Origin: Spartinivicinus marinus
GTDB taxonomy: Bacteria > Pseudomonadota > Gammaproteobacteria > Pseudomonadales > Zooshikellaceae
Assembly (NCBI RefSeq): GCF_026309355.1
Contig: NZ_JAPJZK010000001.1
Location: forward strand, 1,426,001 to 1,490,000
Length of the DNA stretch: 64,000 nt
Direction of reading: 5' to 3'
The notes under the pieces: model-generated
The model's input: only the letters and a program-made list of their open reading frames with translations
Database searches by the model: none
What the model was told of the DNA's origin: nothing
Part shown: one piece after another, positions 1 to 9,465 of the stretch
Position numbering within the stretch: the stretch's first letter is position 1
Layout of the letters: each line of letters begins with the position of its first letter
Position numbers and translations under genes: made by a program

Positions 1-542
1 CACACCTGATGCCTAGCTTCTCGTTTTTCCGGCGCTAAATAATTAATAGGCGTCACAGGACGAATTTCTATTGGCTGATCACAGGTGAATTTATCTCGTA
101 AGCTTGCAGGAATTTTTTCCTTACAACGACGAGCCATTTCCAGTTCTGACATCAACCCATCCGGAGAAGCCACATCAGGCATTGGCATTTGGTGCTCAAA
201 GCCTTTTTCTTCTATCTGAAACGAAGCCGACATATTAAAAATAGGGCGACCTTTTTGAATAGCCACCACTCGTCGGGTAGTAAAGCTTTTACCATCGCGA
301 ATACAATCAACATCATAAATAATCGGCTTTGATGCATCACCAGGGCGCAAGAAATAACTGTGAAAAGAATGCACCGAGCGGCTTTCTGGCACAGTTTGTT
401 TGGCTGCAGATAGCGCCTGCCCCATGACTTGGCCACCAAATACATTAGGAAAACCTAAGTCCTGGCTCTGGCCACGAAACAAAGTTTCTTCTATTTTTTC
501 TAACTTTAATAAATTTAATAAGTTCTCAAGTACATTACTCAT
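1..542 (-). CDS. tesB: acyl-CoA thioesterase II, N-terminal part (partial)
   Basis: Hydrolyses acyl-CoA to free fatty acid and CoA in the cytoplasm. Reading the minus strand from an ATG at 542 gives an uninterrupted frame that runs off the left edge after about 180 codons. It begins [19 protein letters not shown] and continues with [32 protein letters not shown] and [15 protein letters not shown], the N-terminal hotdog domain of TesB. The C-terminal hotdog domain, which holds most of the catalytic Asp/Thr/Gln set in TesB, lies outside the window and cannot be checked. It is the third gene of a minus-strand run (SDR, trmH, tesB), 30 bases after trmH. No strong ribosome binding site is visible. 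The identification is firm; completeness is unknown. Confidence 0.93.
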   Translation of the reverse strand, partial: MSNVLENLLNLLKLEKIEETLFRGQSQDLGFPNVFGGQVMGQALSAAKQTVPESRSVHSFHSYFLRPGDASKPIIYDVDCIRDGKSFTTRRVVAIQKGRPIFNMSASFQIEEKGFEHQMPMPDVASPDGLMSELEMARRCKEKIPASLRDKFTCDQPIEIRPVTPINYLAPEKREARHQV

Positions 543-572
543 ACTGATACCAGCTATCAACTTTATGATTAG

Positions 573-1286
573 TTATTTATCTTTTACCTTTGCATACCAG
601 TCGGACGGGTTAATCAATACTCCCTGCCCGTCTAACTCAGGATAAGCCAGTCCTCGTTGATCACAATACTCAGCTAGCTCAGGATACGCCCACTGAAATA
701 AAGTCTGCTGGTAAACACCCTGGTTTAACCTAGCTTGCTCATATAGACCCGCTTGCTCCCGCTGGCGCTGTGCTTCAGCCAAAATTACTGCAGCAGCAAC
801 TGATACATTAAAAGAGCCCACCATACCTTGCATTGGAATAGTAATATGCTGATCAACCAGGGCTGCGGCAGCAGAACTTACCCCTTTTTTTTCAGCCCCT
901 AACAACACGGCACAAGGCCGACAATAGTCAACATCTCGAAAGTTAACCGCCTGCTCAGAAAAGTGTGCAGCATAGATAGCATACCCCTGCTGTTGTAGTT
1001 GCGTAATAGCATCCGTTACTTCATCATACAAGTTAACCTGCACCCAGCGCTGACTTCCACAAGCACGACCGCGAAAATCTCGATAACCTTCTTTAGGCTG
1101 GGTAACATGAACTTCATGAATCCCTACCGCATCACAGGTCCTGATAATGGCAGATAAGTTATGGGGTTTATGCACCTGATCTGTTAACACGGTTAAGTCA
1201 GGTTGACGCAAATTTAATGTTTGTTGATATTTTTGATAACGTTCTGGTGTCATAAGGTCGTAGTAGTTACTGCAAAATAGTAACAT
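573..1286 (-). CDS. trmH: tRNA (guanosine-18-2'-O)-methyltransferase
   Basis: SPOUT-class enzyme that methylates the 2'-O of G18 in tRNA using S-adenosylmethionine. The protein carries the family motifs in order: QVHKPHNLSAIIRTCDAVG near the N-terminus (with the catalytic Arg of motif 1), VLLGAEKKGVS in the middle, and MVGSFNVSVAAAVIL forming the SAM-binding knot. Length (237 residues, or 226 from the second Met at 1253, which matches the E. coli start MNPxRY better) is normal for TrmH. The longer start lies 5 bases after the stop of the upstream SDR gene, so translational coupling is possible. Otherwise ordinary. Confidence 0.93.
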   Translation of the reverse strand: MLLFCSNYYDLMTPERYQKYQQTLNLRQPDLTVLTDQVHKPHNLSAIIRTCDAVGIHEVHVTQPKEGYRDFRGRACGSQRWVQVNLYDEVTDAITQLQQQGYAIYAAHFSEQAVNFRDVDYCRPCAVLLGAEKKGVSSAAAALVDQHITIPMQGMVGSFNVSVAAAVILAEAQRQREQAGLYEQARLNQGVYQQTLFQWAYPELAEYCDQRGLAYPELDGQGVLINPSDWYAKVKDK

Positions 1287-1291
1287 TTTAC

Positions 1292-2122
1292 TTACCGCTG
1301 TCCATTTACACCACTCATTTTCAATGCAATATAACGCTCAAATAAAGAAGGAAAGAGCCGATATAAAACCCGCGCACTTTTATTGAGATTAGATAAAACC
1401 AATAACCGCTTACGCTGCAATGCTCCCTGATAAATCGCTTCGGCCACATCAACAGCCGAAGACAGCTGCCCCTGCCAAGAAAAAGGATTAGCATCAATCC
1501 CACCATCACCTTGCAAAGCATTACGATTTAAGTCTGTAGCTGTAAACCCAGGGCAGACCAGCATAACATCCACTCCTTGCTCAGCCACCTCTAACCGCAA
1601 ACAATCAAATAAACCATGCAATGCATGTTTACTAGCGTTATAGCCACTGCGATGCCACAAAGGGGCATATCCAGACACACTACTCATGGTAATTAACTGA
1701 CCATGCCTTTCAAGTATGCTGGGCAGTGCTGCTTTGGTACAATGAACGGCCCCAAAGTAGTTAACCTCCATCACTCGTCGTAACACTTGAATATCAGTAT
1801 CAGCAAAGGCGCTATGGTGAGTGATACCTGCATTATTAATCAACACATCAATACCTGAGAAATGGTCAACAATACGATTAAAGACCTCATGCACTGACTG
1901 ATAATCAGCAACATCGCACTTTAGACCTAATGCTTGAGTATTGAGGCTTTCTAAATGATTGACCATGGTATCCAGCTCATCCTGGTTTAAGTCCAGCATA
2001 GCCACCCAAGCCCCCGCTTTAGCAAACCGCAAGCAGAGTTGTCTGCCAATTCCTGCACATGCCCCTGTAACAACCACTACTTTGTTACGAAAATGCCCCA
2101 TTGGATTTGTCATAGTTATCAT
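1292..2122 (-). CDS. SDR-family NAD(P)-dependent oxidoreductase
   Basis: Classical short-chain dehydrogenase/reductase. The Rossmann glycine motif TGACAGIGRQ lies near residue 20, the adenine-stabilising NNAG near residue 90, and the catalytic Ser-Tyr-Lys set appears as SSVSGYAPL followed by YNASK. The substrate cannot be told from sequence. Two further in-frame Met codons lie within the first eight residues and none has a clear ribosome binding site, so the exact start is open. It is the first gene of the minus-strand run leading to trmH and tesB, and is divergent from mtfA, sharing a short intergenic region with it. Confidence 0.85.
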   Translation of the reverse strand: MITMTNPMGHFRNKVVVVTGACAGIGRQLCLRFAKAGAWVAMLDLNQDELDTMVNHLESLNTQALGLKCDVADYQSVHEVFNRIVDHFSGIDVLINNAGITHHSAFADTDIQVLRRVMEVNYFGAVHCTKAALPSILERHGQLITMSSVSGYAPLWHRSGYNASKHALHGLFDCLRLEVAEQGVDVMLVCPGFTATDLNRNALQGDGGIDANPFSWQGQLSSAVDVAEAIYQGALQRKRLLVLSNLNKSARVLYRLFPSLFERYIALKMSGVNGQR

Positions 2123-2247
2123 TTTTATTTTTCATCAAGCTTAATATGAGACTAGCAATATCTGTTAGCCTTTTAAAAGTCAAAAAACACCCCATCTTCT
2201 TATCTATACCTGAACCAGAGATACCAAGTAGTGCTATAGGAGCCAAT

Positions 2248-3066
2248 ATGCTACTAGGTTTTACCCTTGCTTCACTGCTACTTATTGGTGGATTAAGTTA
2301 TTATTTACTAATTTATCCTCGCCAAAAGATTAAAAAAATTATCAGCCAGCCATTCCCTCCTCAATGGCAGCAATATCTACAGGAAAATGTTTCGTTTTAC
2401 CAACAATTACCTGATCCGATTAAACAACGCTTACATCAGTTAATTTTACTGTTTGTAGCACAAAAAAAATTTTATGGTTGCGCCGACCTAACCATTACCG
2501 ATGAGATAAAAGTTACCATTGCAGCACAAGCTTGCTTATTAGTCGTTGGCCGTCCTGATAACTGGTATGACAAACTACAATCTATCCTAGTTTATCCTGG
2601 TTCATTTCAATTGCATGGAGAAAATACTGATGATATTCATCATGCTTCTCCAGAAATAAGGCTGGGTGAATCCTGGCAGAATGGCCGTATTATTTTGTCC
2701 TGGCATGATGTAAAGTTCGGTGGTTTATATCCTGATGACGGTCATAATGTGACTTTTCATGAATTTGCTCATCAACTGGATACAGCTGATGGTTATGCTG
2801 ACGGCCTACCACAACTGGCAATCAATCAGTCGTATAATGTCTGGACTCAAGTATTTGCTGAAGAGTTTCACCGTTTAAGAACAAATGCACTAAACGGCAA
2901 CAATAGTGTAATGGATTACTATGGCGCTACTAACCCTGCTGAGTTTTTTGCAGTGGCTACAGAGACCTTTTTTGAAAAGCCTCATGCTATGGCCCATGAA
3001 CAACCTGAGTTATTTGAGCAATTAACTGAGTTCTATAAGTTGGACCCAAGGGAGTGGCAGCATTAA
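2248..3066 (+). CDS. mtfA: MtfA family zinc peptidase
   Basis: MtfA is a cytoplasmic zinc aminopeptidase that in E. coli binds and titrates the glucose-PTS repressor Mlc. The protein has the family motif TFHEFAHQLDTADG (HExxH zinc site) and the downstream NPAEFFAVATETFFE segment that supplies another zinc ligand. I place the start at 2248 because AGGAG sits six bases upstream and the product (272 residues, beginning MLLGFTLASLL) matches the usual length. A longer frame from 2146 lacks a ribosome binding site. The first 25 residues are hydrophobic, so this homologue may be membrane-anchored, unlike E. coli MtfA. Confidence 0.88.
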   Translation: MLLGFTLASLLLIGGLSYYLLIYPRQKIKKIISQPFPPQWQQYLQENVSFYQQLPDPIKQRLHQLILLFVAQKKFYGCADLTITDEIKVTIAAQACLLVVGRPDNWYDKLQSILVYPGSFQLHGENTDDIHHASPEIRLGESWQNGRIILSWHDVKFGGLYPDDGHNVTFHEFAHQLDTADGYADGLPQLAINQSYNVWTQVFAEEFHRLRTNALNGNNSVMDYYGATNPAEFFAVATETFFEKPHAMAHEQPELFEQLTEFYKLDPREWQH

Positions 3067-3121
3067 CTATCCCCTAATATTCTATATCTAAACGAGTGGC
3101 GTCTCTAATAACTCTCACACA

Positions 3122-5128
3122 ATGGATGTGTTTATGTTGCCAATTACCCGTGTCGTTCTATTTAAACATGGTGTTGCCTACTATCAACATGATGGTCAGG
3201 TGACAGACAATGAAATAATTCAACTATCGTTTAAACAGGAACAAATGAATGATGTGCTTAAAAGCCTGACCACACTTGATTTTAACGATGGTACTTTTGG
3301 CGCGCTGTCATACGATAGCGAAGAACCTATTGATAAACGCTTAGCAGAATTCAATATTAAAATACCCAAAAAAGGCGCAATTACCAGCTTATTAGATCAA
3401 CTGAAAGGAGTTAAAGTTAAACTTAACCATGACAATCAAGCTATTACCGGTTCAATCATTGGTATCGAAGAGCTACCCATTGCCAATGACAACAATCTGT
3501 CAGCTCCTTATTTAGCTATTTATACCTTAGCCAAAGGTATTGTTCATTACCGTTTATCAGCATTATCTGAAATCACGATTGAAGACCACTCAGTTCAAGA
3601 AGAACTTAATTCATTGCTGGATATTTTTGCTGCCAGTTTAAATAAGGGTCAAAAGCGCTTATCCATTTATACTGTGGGTAAAGGTAAGCGGAAGATATCA
3701 ATTGCTTATGTCGTGGCCGCACCGGTTTGGAAAACTTCTTACCGATTGGTATTACCAGACAGCCAGTCAAATACAGCCAACGCTAACAACTCAGAAAAAC
3801 AATTGGCTATTTTACAAGGCTGGGCCTTAATTGATAATACAACAGATGAAGACTGGCGTAATATTAAACTTTCATTAGTAGCAGGATTACCTATTTCTTT
3901 TATTCATGATCTTTACACACCAAGGTTTCGCCAGCGCCCTGAAATTGCTGTTGAGCAAGCCCCTGTCACCGCTCCCCCTATAGTAGAAAGGGGCTACCAG
4001 ACAATCCTTGACGAACCAGAAGCCATGCTTGACCTGGCAGAGTCAGATACCGAAGTATTCGCTGCAGCAGCTGCGGAGCCTATCACAGTAGGTGCAGCAC
4101 CTACACCCTTAAGTAGAGCGAAAGCCTTTGAGCAGTCTATTAATATACAAACACAACACCAAGAAATGGGGGATTTATTTTCTTATGACATCACCCAGCC
4201 TGTCGATGTTGAGCGTGGCCGATCAGCATTAGTACCAATTTTACAGACCAATATGGCAGTAAATAAAATATTGTTTTTTAATGCAGATATTCGAGACATC
4301 AATCCAATGTCCAGTGTTTTCTTGCAAAATAGATCAGAGCTTACGTTGGAAGGCGGCCCAATTACTGTTTTTGAAGGTGATAATTACGTTGGTGAAGCCA
4401 TGCTAGGCACTATGAAAACTGATAGCGAGCAAGTAATTCCTTATTCAGTAGAACTCGGCGTTACTATTAGAAAAAAAATTACCACCAGCGAACGTTTTTA
4501 TACTCAAGCAACTAATAAACAACAACTTATTATCAGGCACTATCGTGAAGAGTATATGACTGAATATACGGTAGCTTCAACATTAAATGAAGCAGCCACT
4601 CTCTATTTAGACCACCCATTTAGTTATGAATTAAACGAAGATACTGATGACTTAATTGAAACCACAGACAACTACTGGCGCTTTCATATTCCCCTACCCG
4701 CTAAACAACAAATAAACTATCAAGTGGTTGAAGTTAAACGTAGTTATGATGCTATCCAAATTCCTAATATAGCCTATCAAGAAATTCAGGCTATGAATCA
4801 ATTAAAACTAATCTCAAGCGAAATAAAACAACAACTGGAGGTTATCGCCAATTTATCCGCCGAAAAAACCAGTTTAGTACAACAACACAAACAGCAACTA
4901 AATCAACTAAAGAAAATTGAAAAAGGTCAGGATAGAATAAGAAAAAATATTGAAGCACTAGGAAGTACCCCAGAAGAATCACAGTTAAGACAACGCTACG
5001 TCAAAACCTTAAGTAACGAAGAAGATCAACTTGAAAAACTATCTCAGGAAATGAATAAACTTGATAAAGCAGTCAACAATAAATCCACTGAAATTGAGCA
5101 GGCGATAGAGGAGTTGAGGTTTGGTTAA
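3122..5128 (+). CDS. DUF4139 domain-containing protein
   Basis: A 668-residue protein of the DUF4139 / mucoidy-inhibitor-A-like family, whose biochemical function is not established. The first 260 residues include the conserved VAAPVWKTSYRLVL segment. A linker rich in Ala, Glu and Pro follows (about 265-345), then the conserved FSYDITQPVDVERGRSALVPI region and a beta-rich part. The last 120 residues (about 550-665) are a strongly charged coiled coil. There is no signal peptide or membrane segment, so it is probably cytoplasmic. A second Met at 3134 is an alternative start. It stands alone after mtfA with a 55-base gap. Confidence 0.75.
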   Translation: MDVFMLPITRVVLFKHGVAYYQHDGQVTDNEIIQLSFKQEQMNDVLKSLTTLDFNDGTFGALSYDSEEPIDKRLAEFNIKIPKKGAITSLLDQLKGVKVKLNHDNQAITGSIIGIEELPIANDNNLSAPYLAIYTLAKGIVHYRLSALSEITIEDHSVQEELNSLLDIFAASLNKGQKRLSIYTVGKGKRKISIAYVVAAPVWKTSYRLVLPDSQSNTANANNSEKQLAILQGWALIDNTTDEDWRNIKLSLVAGLPISFIHDLYTPRFRQRPEIAVEQAPVTAPPIVERGYQTILDEPEAMLDLAESDTEVFAAAAAEPITVGAAPTPLSRAKAFEQSINIQTQHQEMGDLFSYDITQPVDVERGRSALVPILQTNMAVNKILFFNADIRDINPMSSVFLQNRSELTLEGGPITVFEGDNYVGEAMLGTMKTDSEQVIPYSVELGVTIRKKITTSERFYTQATNKQQLIIRHYREEYMTEYTVASTLNEAATLYLDHPFSYELNEDTDDLIETTDNYWRFHIPLPAKQQINYQVVEVKRSYDAIQIPNIAYQEIQAMNQLKLISSEIKQQLEVIANLSAEKTSLVQQHKQQLNQLKKIEKGQDRIRKNIEALGSTPEESQLRQRYVKTLSNEEDQLEKLSQEMNKLDKAVNNKSTEIEQAIEELRFG

Positions 5129-5716
5129 GCGTCATAATTATTTTTTAATCAGTTATACAAATAATACCACCAAGGCTTTAAAAATAGCAGCCGCTACTTA
5201 GCTTGATAAGCATCCAGGATTTGAGACATGTACTAGCCAAAATATGATATAATACGCAACCACTCAAAAACGAAGAATCGCTAAAATAGCAAATGAATAT
5301 TCCGCTTCTGATATCTAAACTTTAAAGGACCTGGATGTTGTACAAAAGCGGCCTGGAATATATATTAGCGATACTGATAATGACTCTGGTTTACTTCAGA
5401 TGTTATGGGAAGGGTTTAGTGATAGCCTTGACCAATTCTTAGTAGGTAAATGTACAACTATTTCAGTCATCATCCACTCTGACAATTTGATACTTGAGAG
5501 GAAAGGAGTGACATTTGTACTTGACGCAAACATAACCATACAAAAGTGCAGGGAGATCGCCTCCATCAAAGTAAATACTTATTTCAATATTTTATTGCTC
5601 TATATCAAATGTAAATTCTTTGTATTTGCTGTTTTTTTTTGATATAAGGCTTAACAAATTCAAATATAGCAAAGCTAATTTGGGTTTGAATTCTATTTTT
5701 TTAACAGGAAATATAC
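5129..5716. other. 588-base gap holding a gyrB remnant
   Basis: No intact gene is supported here. The middle holds a decayed gyrB-like stretch, listed separately. The flanks are AT-rich. A TATAAT hexamer occurs at about 5247-5252, but no -35 element with normal spacing is evident. Confidence 0.6.
5262..5540 (+). pseudogene. DNA gyrase subunit B N-terminal fragment (pseudogene)
   Basis: In the frame through position 5289 the translation reads NEYSASDI, a TAA stop at 5316-5318, then TLKDLDVVQKRPGIYISDTD and, further on, LVGKCTTISVIIHSDN. This lines up with the start of GyrB ([30 protein letters not shown], continuing to the IHADNS region), about residues 3 to 65. The homology then fades and no Bergerat-fold remainder follows. 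The ATPase Asn that binds magnesium (Asn46 in E. coli, in VVDNAIDEA) aligns with Asp in GFSDSLDQF. With the in-frame stop, the missing remainder and the lost residue it cannot encode a working gyrase. A short open frame from 5400 lies inside this remnant. The alignment is from memory of GyrB, not computed. Confidence 0.75.
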
Positions 5717-6073
5717 ATGAAAATTAAACGGATATTAAAACCGGTTTTTGCATCTTTAACAGGCGGAATGCTTCTTGTCGCAAATGCCTTTGCCTCCCAG
5801 TGTGCCGGTCCTAACATCAATGGGTGGAATACTGGTGTTGTCAATCACTTTTCGGGATCTTTTATTGAAAAAAATGACAGAAACTGGGTAGAAAACAATT
5901 CAGATGGCCGCCATACTTACTACGAAACAGCTCGGGATGAGTGGTCAGTCTATCTGAAAAGGTCCGACAATTACTATGATTTACAACTAGACCTTCATCG
6001 TTGTGGTGTCTACTTCAAGCGACCATCCGATGCAAACTATGAACTCCTCTACAAAATTAAAAGCGCCCACTAG
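5717..6073 (+). CDS. small secreted protein of unknown function
   Basis: I do not recognise the family. The 118-residue product has a clear Sec signal peptide (positively charged MKIKRILK, a hydrophobic core, probable cleavage after ANAFA). The mature part is about 91 residues with two Cys that could form one disulfide, and is rich in Tyr, Asp, Asn and Arg. An AGGA ribosome binding site lies 8 bases before the ATG. It stands alone after the gyrB remnant. Codon use and the signal peptide support a real gene; a role in the periplasm or outside the cell is inferred only from the signal peptide. Confidence 0.7.
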   Translation: MKIKRILKPVFASLTGGMLLVANAFASQCAGPNINGWNTGVVNHFSGSFIEKNDRNWVENNSDGRHTYYETARDEWSVYLKRSDNYYDLQLDLHRCGVYFKRPSDANYELLYKIKSAH

Positions 6074-6161
6074 GAATCTAGTAATTAATCCAACCGAATC
6101 TTCCTAAAAGCCTGGCTGTAGAATGGCTGCATCCGGTTTAAAGTACCACTGTTAAAAGTGC

Positions 6162-6226
6162 GTCTCCTCGGTGAGCATGAATCAGCAAAAATATTTTATA
6201 TTAGTACGCCCAGCTACCGAGGAGAC
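6162..6226. repeat. long inverted repeat, 11-bp perfect arms
   Basis: GTCTCCTCGGT at 6162-6172 is exactly complementary to ACCGAGGAGAC at 6216-6226, with flanking partial pairing (AGTGC / ACGT outside, GAGC / GCT inside). The 43-base spacer is AT-rich. It lies between two convergent genes but has no T-run directly after the stem, so it is not a textbook terminator. It may be a small palindromic mobile element. Confidence 0.6.
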
Positions 6227-6332
6227 ACGTTTGAGTTTATATATAATTTAATACATTGTTGATAAGGGATTATTTGGTAGGGCTATTAATCTAGCCCCAA
6301 GAAATCCATTTTGAACCTTAGAGGTTTTCTAA

Positions 6333-7763
6333 TTACACCTGCTCAGTTTCCAGGTTATTTGTGGCTACTGCTTCTGGCATTGCCGGTTTCCAATTTAATT
6401 TCTTTTCGATGGCGCGGATCATTTCGCCAGCAATATCTCTTCCTGTAGCGGTTTCAATGCCTTCAAGCCCTGGCGATGAATTGACTTCTAAAAGCAATGG
6501 ACCTTTATCAGATCGAATAATATCAACACCTGCCACTTTTAAGCCTAGGGTTTTCGATGCTTTTATTGCTAGCTTTTTCTCTTCAGCAGTTACCTTCACC
6601 ACTGAGGCTGTACCTCCCTGATGAATATTAGCTCTAAACTCACCAGGTGATGCCTGGCGTTCAATGCTAGCAACGACTTTACCATCAATTACAAAACAAC
6701 GTAAATCTTTCCCTCTGGCTTCTTTAATAAATTCCTGCACTAGCAAATTTGCTCTTAGTGATTTAAAAGCATTAATCACACTTTCTGCGGCTTTTTTAGT
6801 TTCAGCCAATACGACACCTCGCCCTTGAGCCCCTTCTAATAATTTTACAATTAAGGGCGCTCCACCAACCATTTCAATCAGATCATTAGTATCCATGGGA
6901 GAATTGGCAAAACCTGTGGTAGGAATATCTAAACCATTTTTTAACAACAGTTGTAGTGAATACAACTTATCTCTGGATTGAGCAATAGCTTCAGCCGAAT
7001 TCAACGTATAAGTATCCAAGCTTTCAAAATGCCGGGTTAACGCACAACCATAAAAGGTAACACTGGGTTTTATTCTGGGAATAACTGCATCAAGGCTACT
7101 CAGTAAATGACCTCCCCGATAATGTACTTCAGGATTTTCTGCATCAAGCTTCATATAACACTGCTTGATATTAAGAAAGATCATTTCATGGCCACGTTCT
7201 TCCCCTGCTTCCATTAAGCGACGGTTACTGTATAAGTCTGGGTTGCTGGCTAACAGGCCAATTTTCAATCCACTCGTCTGGTTTGAGGTAGATCCATAAT
7301 ACTCATTCAGCTTATCTTGATTTAACTCCCCCAAACAAAAGCTACTAGATGGATCAACCAGCATTCTGCCAATCATGGCTTCCCGGCCCAATAGCATCCG
7401 ATACCCCATTGAGTCTCGGTTAGCCAGTGTTAATTCGATAGGCCACTGTTGGCCATTAAGATTTAATGTTGTTTGTATTACATAACGTTTTTCACTGATG
7501 CCAGTGGAGCTTTTTACTGAACGGCGGTCTACGGCCTTCGCTTCACATCGTATAGTTACTTTACGGTTATTTTGCAGTGGATGTACTTCAAAGCTAACCC
7601 AAAGCTCAGTCCCTTTTCTAAAGGTATTTATATTAAACGCATGTAGTGAAGAGGTTTTAGCACCGGAGTCAACACGCGCCTTAACTGCCGGAATGTGAAT
7701 GTCAGGAAAGCTGCACCATTCTTCACTTCCGACAATCAATTTGTTGAATTCTCCATTTGTCAT
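6333..7763 (-). CDS. RimB-like retropepsin domain fused to RimK-type ATP-grasp ligase
   Basis: Two domains in one chain. Residues about 1-145 match the RimB / 'ATP-dependent zinc protease' family (PF05618), with [12 protein letters not shown] resembling the Asp-Thr-Gly-Ala active site of retropepsin-like proteases. Residues about 165-460 are a RimK-type ATP-grasp amino-acid ligase ([41 protein letters not shown]). RimK adds glutamates to ribosomal protein S6 in E. coli; the real substrate here is unknown. I chose the ATG at 7763 (476 residues, GGAG 11 bases upstream). A GTG at 7931 would add 56 residues with a hydrophobic segment, which remains possible. A stem-loop sits just upstream of that GTG. 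Confidence 0.85.
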   Translation of the reverse strand: MTNGEFNKLIVGSEEWCSFPDIHIPAVKARVDSGAKTSSLHAFNINTFRKGTELWVSFEVHPLQNNRKVTIRCEAKAVDRRSVKSSTGISEKRYVIQTTLNLNGQQWPIELTLANRDSMGYRMLLGREAMIGRMLVDPSSSFCLGELNQDKLNEYYGSTSNQTSGLKIGLLASNPDLYSNRRLMEAGEERGHEMIFLNIKQCYMKLDAENPEVHYRGGHLLSSLDAVIPRIKPSVTFYGCALTRHFESLDTYTLNSAEAIAQSRDKLYSLQLLLKNGLDIPTTGFANSPMDTNDLIEMVGGAPLIVKLLEGAQGRGVVLAETKKAAESVINAFKSLRANLLVQEFIKEARGKDLRCFVIDGKVVASIERQASPGEFRANIHQGGTASVVKVTAEEKKLAIKASKTLGLKVAGVDIIRSDKGPLLLEVNSSPGLEGIETATGRDIAGEMIRAIEKKLNWKPAMPEAVATNNLETEQV

Positions 7764-7999
7764 CTTTAAATGGTCTCCAGTGATTTGCTCTTCATGTAAA
7801 AATTTTAATAAAGAAAACCAGTGCTTGATCACAAGCACTGGTTTAATGATAAACGATAGAACAGAGCTGAATGCTAGCCCAAGAAGGGGAAAGAATACAA
7901 CATATATAGCTTGGTCAATTAGTATTGCCACACACTATTTTTTAATAGTGGCTGTTTACGTAATCACTTAGTTACGTAACCACTTAGTTACATAAACAC

Positions 8000-8353
8000 T
8001 TAGCCATACTCTTCAACACTATCGTAGTAAGACCGGCTGTAATCACAATAGTGCACTGAGCTAACTATTGGAATATCTCTGGTCTTATTTAAATACTTAA
8101 GCCACGTTTTCTCATAAAACGTTTCTGGTTGCCTAAGGCCACTGATTACCTCTATCAAAGCCTGCTCCTGCTCAGTTTGAGGCTCTCTTATACCTGCAGT
8201 CAGGTCATTCAGGCTTCGACCATAATAGCTTAGAAAGTCAGCCTCACTAACCGAGAAATCACCACAGCGATGAAAACCATGGAAGTAGTTTACATCGTCA
8301 AACCACGCAGCATTGCTGCGAAAAAAACCTGTAAGATCATATTGTCCTTTCAT
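8000..8353 (-). CDS. maoP: MaoP/YifE family (DUF413) protein
   Basis: Small DUF413 protein. In E. coli MaoP is needed for the constraint that keeps the Ori macrodomain organised. The 117 residues carry the family pattern VNYFHGFHRCGDFSVSEAD, then LNDLTAGIREPQTEQEQALI and ETFYEKTWLKYL. It is divergently transcribed from hdfR across about 100 bases, the same arrangement as in E. coli, where HdfR activates maoP. That conserved pairing strongly supports both names. The last 20 residues are Tyr-rich and differ from E. coli. Confidence 0.88.
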   Translation of the reverse strand: MKGQYDLTGFFRSNAAWFDDVNYFHGFHRCGDFSVSEADFLSYYGRSLNDLTAGIREPQTEQEQALIEVISGLRQPETFYEKTWLKYLNKTRDIPIVSSVHYCDYSRSYYDSVEEYG

Positions 8354-8454
8354 GCCACACTACCCATAAGTAAGACATACCCACTACAATGACTTTTTAA
8401 TCACTAATAGAAATTCTGTAAAATGAAATTTTTTTCTCGTCAGGAGTAAAATTT

Positions 8455-9318
8455 GTGGATACAGAGCTGCTCAGAACCTTTCTTGAAGTACAGAAAACTC
8501 GCCACTTTGGCAAAGCAGCAGAAAACCTCTATTTAACTCAGTCTGCGGTTAGTGCCAGAATAAGACAGTTAGAGGTACACCTTGGAGTACCTCTATTCAG
8601 CCGTCATCGCCATAACTTAAAGCTCACGCCTGGTGGTGAAAGACTATTACCACATGCCGAAGCAGTGCTGACTGCCTGGGAAAGAGCCAAGCAAGTTGCA
8701 GTGATCAACGAAACCCAGCAAGCACAGATTGCCATTGGAGCTACACCCAATATATGGGATATCCTCTTACATGAAAGCATCAACCAAGTGTTTGGTAGCA
8801 CTCCTAGTTTAGCTATTCGTGCAGAAAGCTTGAGTACTGAGATAATTCCAAGGCGCCTATTAGAACGGTCACTGGACCTGGCCATCATTCTCGACCCGCC
8901 CAAAGTTGATGAGCTATCGTATGAAATGCTAGCAAGCTTAGAGCTGATGTTAGTAGGAAACAAGGTTGCCTACCAAGATGGCAACCCTCAAATAAACCGT
9001 TGGATTATGATGGACTGGGGAGTACGCTTTGGTATCGAGCTTAGTAAACAGTTAACTAATCCTCCTCCTATCCTCCACACCAACAACACTCGTATTGCAT
9101 TAGACTTTTTATTAACCAGTGGGGGCTGTGTTTATTTACCAATCAGTTTAGTCAGTCAACATATTGAATCTGGCGCTATTAAGGTGTTTAAAAATGCCCC
9201 GGTTATTACCAGGCATATATACGCCGCCTGGCACCTTTCTTCAGACTATCTAGAACAAATTGAACAGTTGACCAAACAAATTAAAAGATATATTTGCGCG
9301 TCTGAGACAAAAAAGTGA
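8455..9318 (+). CDS. hdfR: LysR-family regulator HdfR
   Basis: DNA-binding regulator with the N-terminal winged helix-turn-helix MDTELLRTFLEVQKTRHFGK...LTQSAVSARIRQLE, nearly identical in pattern to E. coli HdfR, followed by a LysR effector-binding domain (about residues 90-280). E. coli HdfR represses flhDC and activates maoP. Translation starts at GTG 8455, with GGAG eight bases upstream; the start is fixed by the family N-terminus. The stop codon lies inside the left arm of the downstream terminator. It is divergent from maoP, so autoregulation from the shared intergenic region is likely. Confidence 0.9.
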   Translation: MDTELLRTFLEVQKTRHFGKAAENLYLTQSAVSARIRQLEVHLGVPLFSRHRHNLKLTPGGERLLPHAEAVLTAWERAKQVAVINETQQAQIAIGATPNIWDILLHESINQVFGSTPSLAIRAESLSTEIIPRRLLERSLDLAIILDPPKVDELSYEMLASLELMLVGNKVAYQDGNPQINRWIMMDWGVRFGIELSKQLTNPPPILHTNNTRIALDFLLTSGGCVYLPISLVSQHIESGAIKVFKNAPVITRHIYAAWHLSSDYLEQIEQLTKQIKRYICASETKK

Positions 9319-9342
9319 CTTAACAACAAAAGTCACTTTTTT
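9310..9342 (+). terminator. rho-independent terminator after hdfR
   Basis: AAAAAGTGACTT (9310-9321) pairs perfectly with AAGTCACTTTTT (9330-9341), with an eight-base loop and a T-run. The hdfR TGA stop is embedded in the left arm, and the A/T ends would let it work in both directions. Confidence 0.88.
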
Positions 9343-9465
9343 AACCCACAATCTTTGCGAATAACTTTTACACTTAAACATGATTCATGATCGGTGTCTA
9401 TTTTTATTATTTTTTATAACCAAAACAAATCGTTACTGTTCAATAAATTTACAGATCAATAAAAT

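Noticed and set aside
5400-5642. 80-codon open frame
   Set aside because: Its first half is the gyrB remnant read from an internal ATG; no ribosome binding site, and the frame upstream carries a stop.
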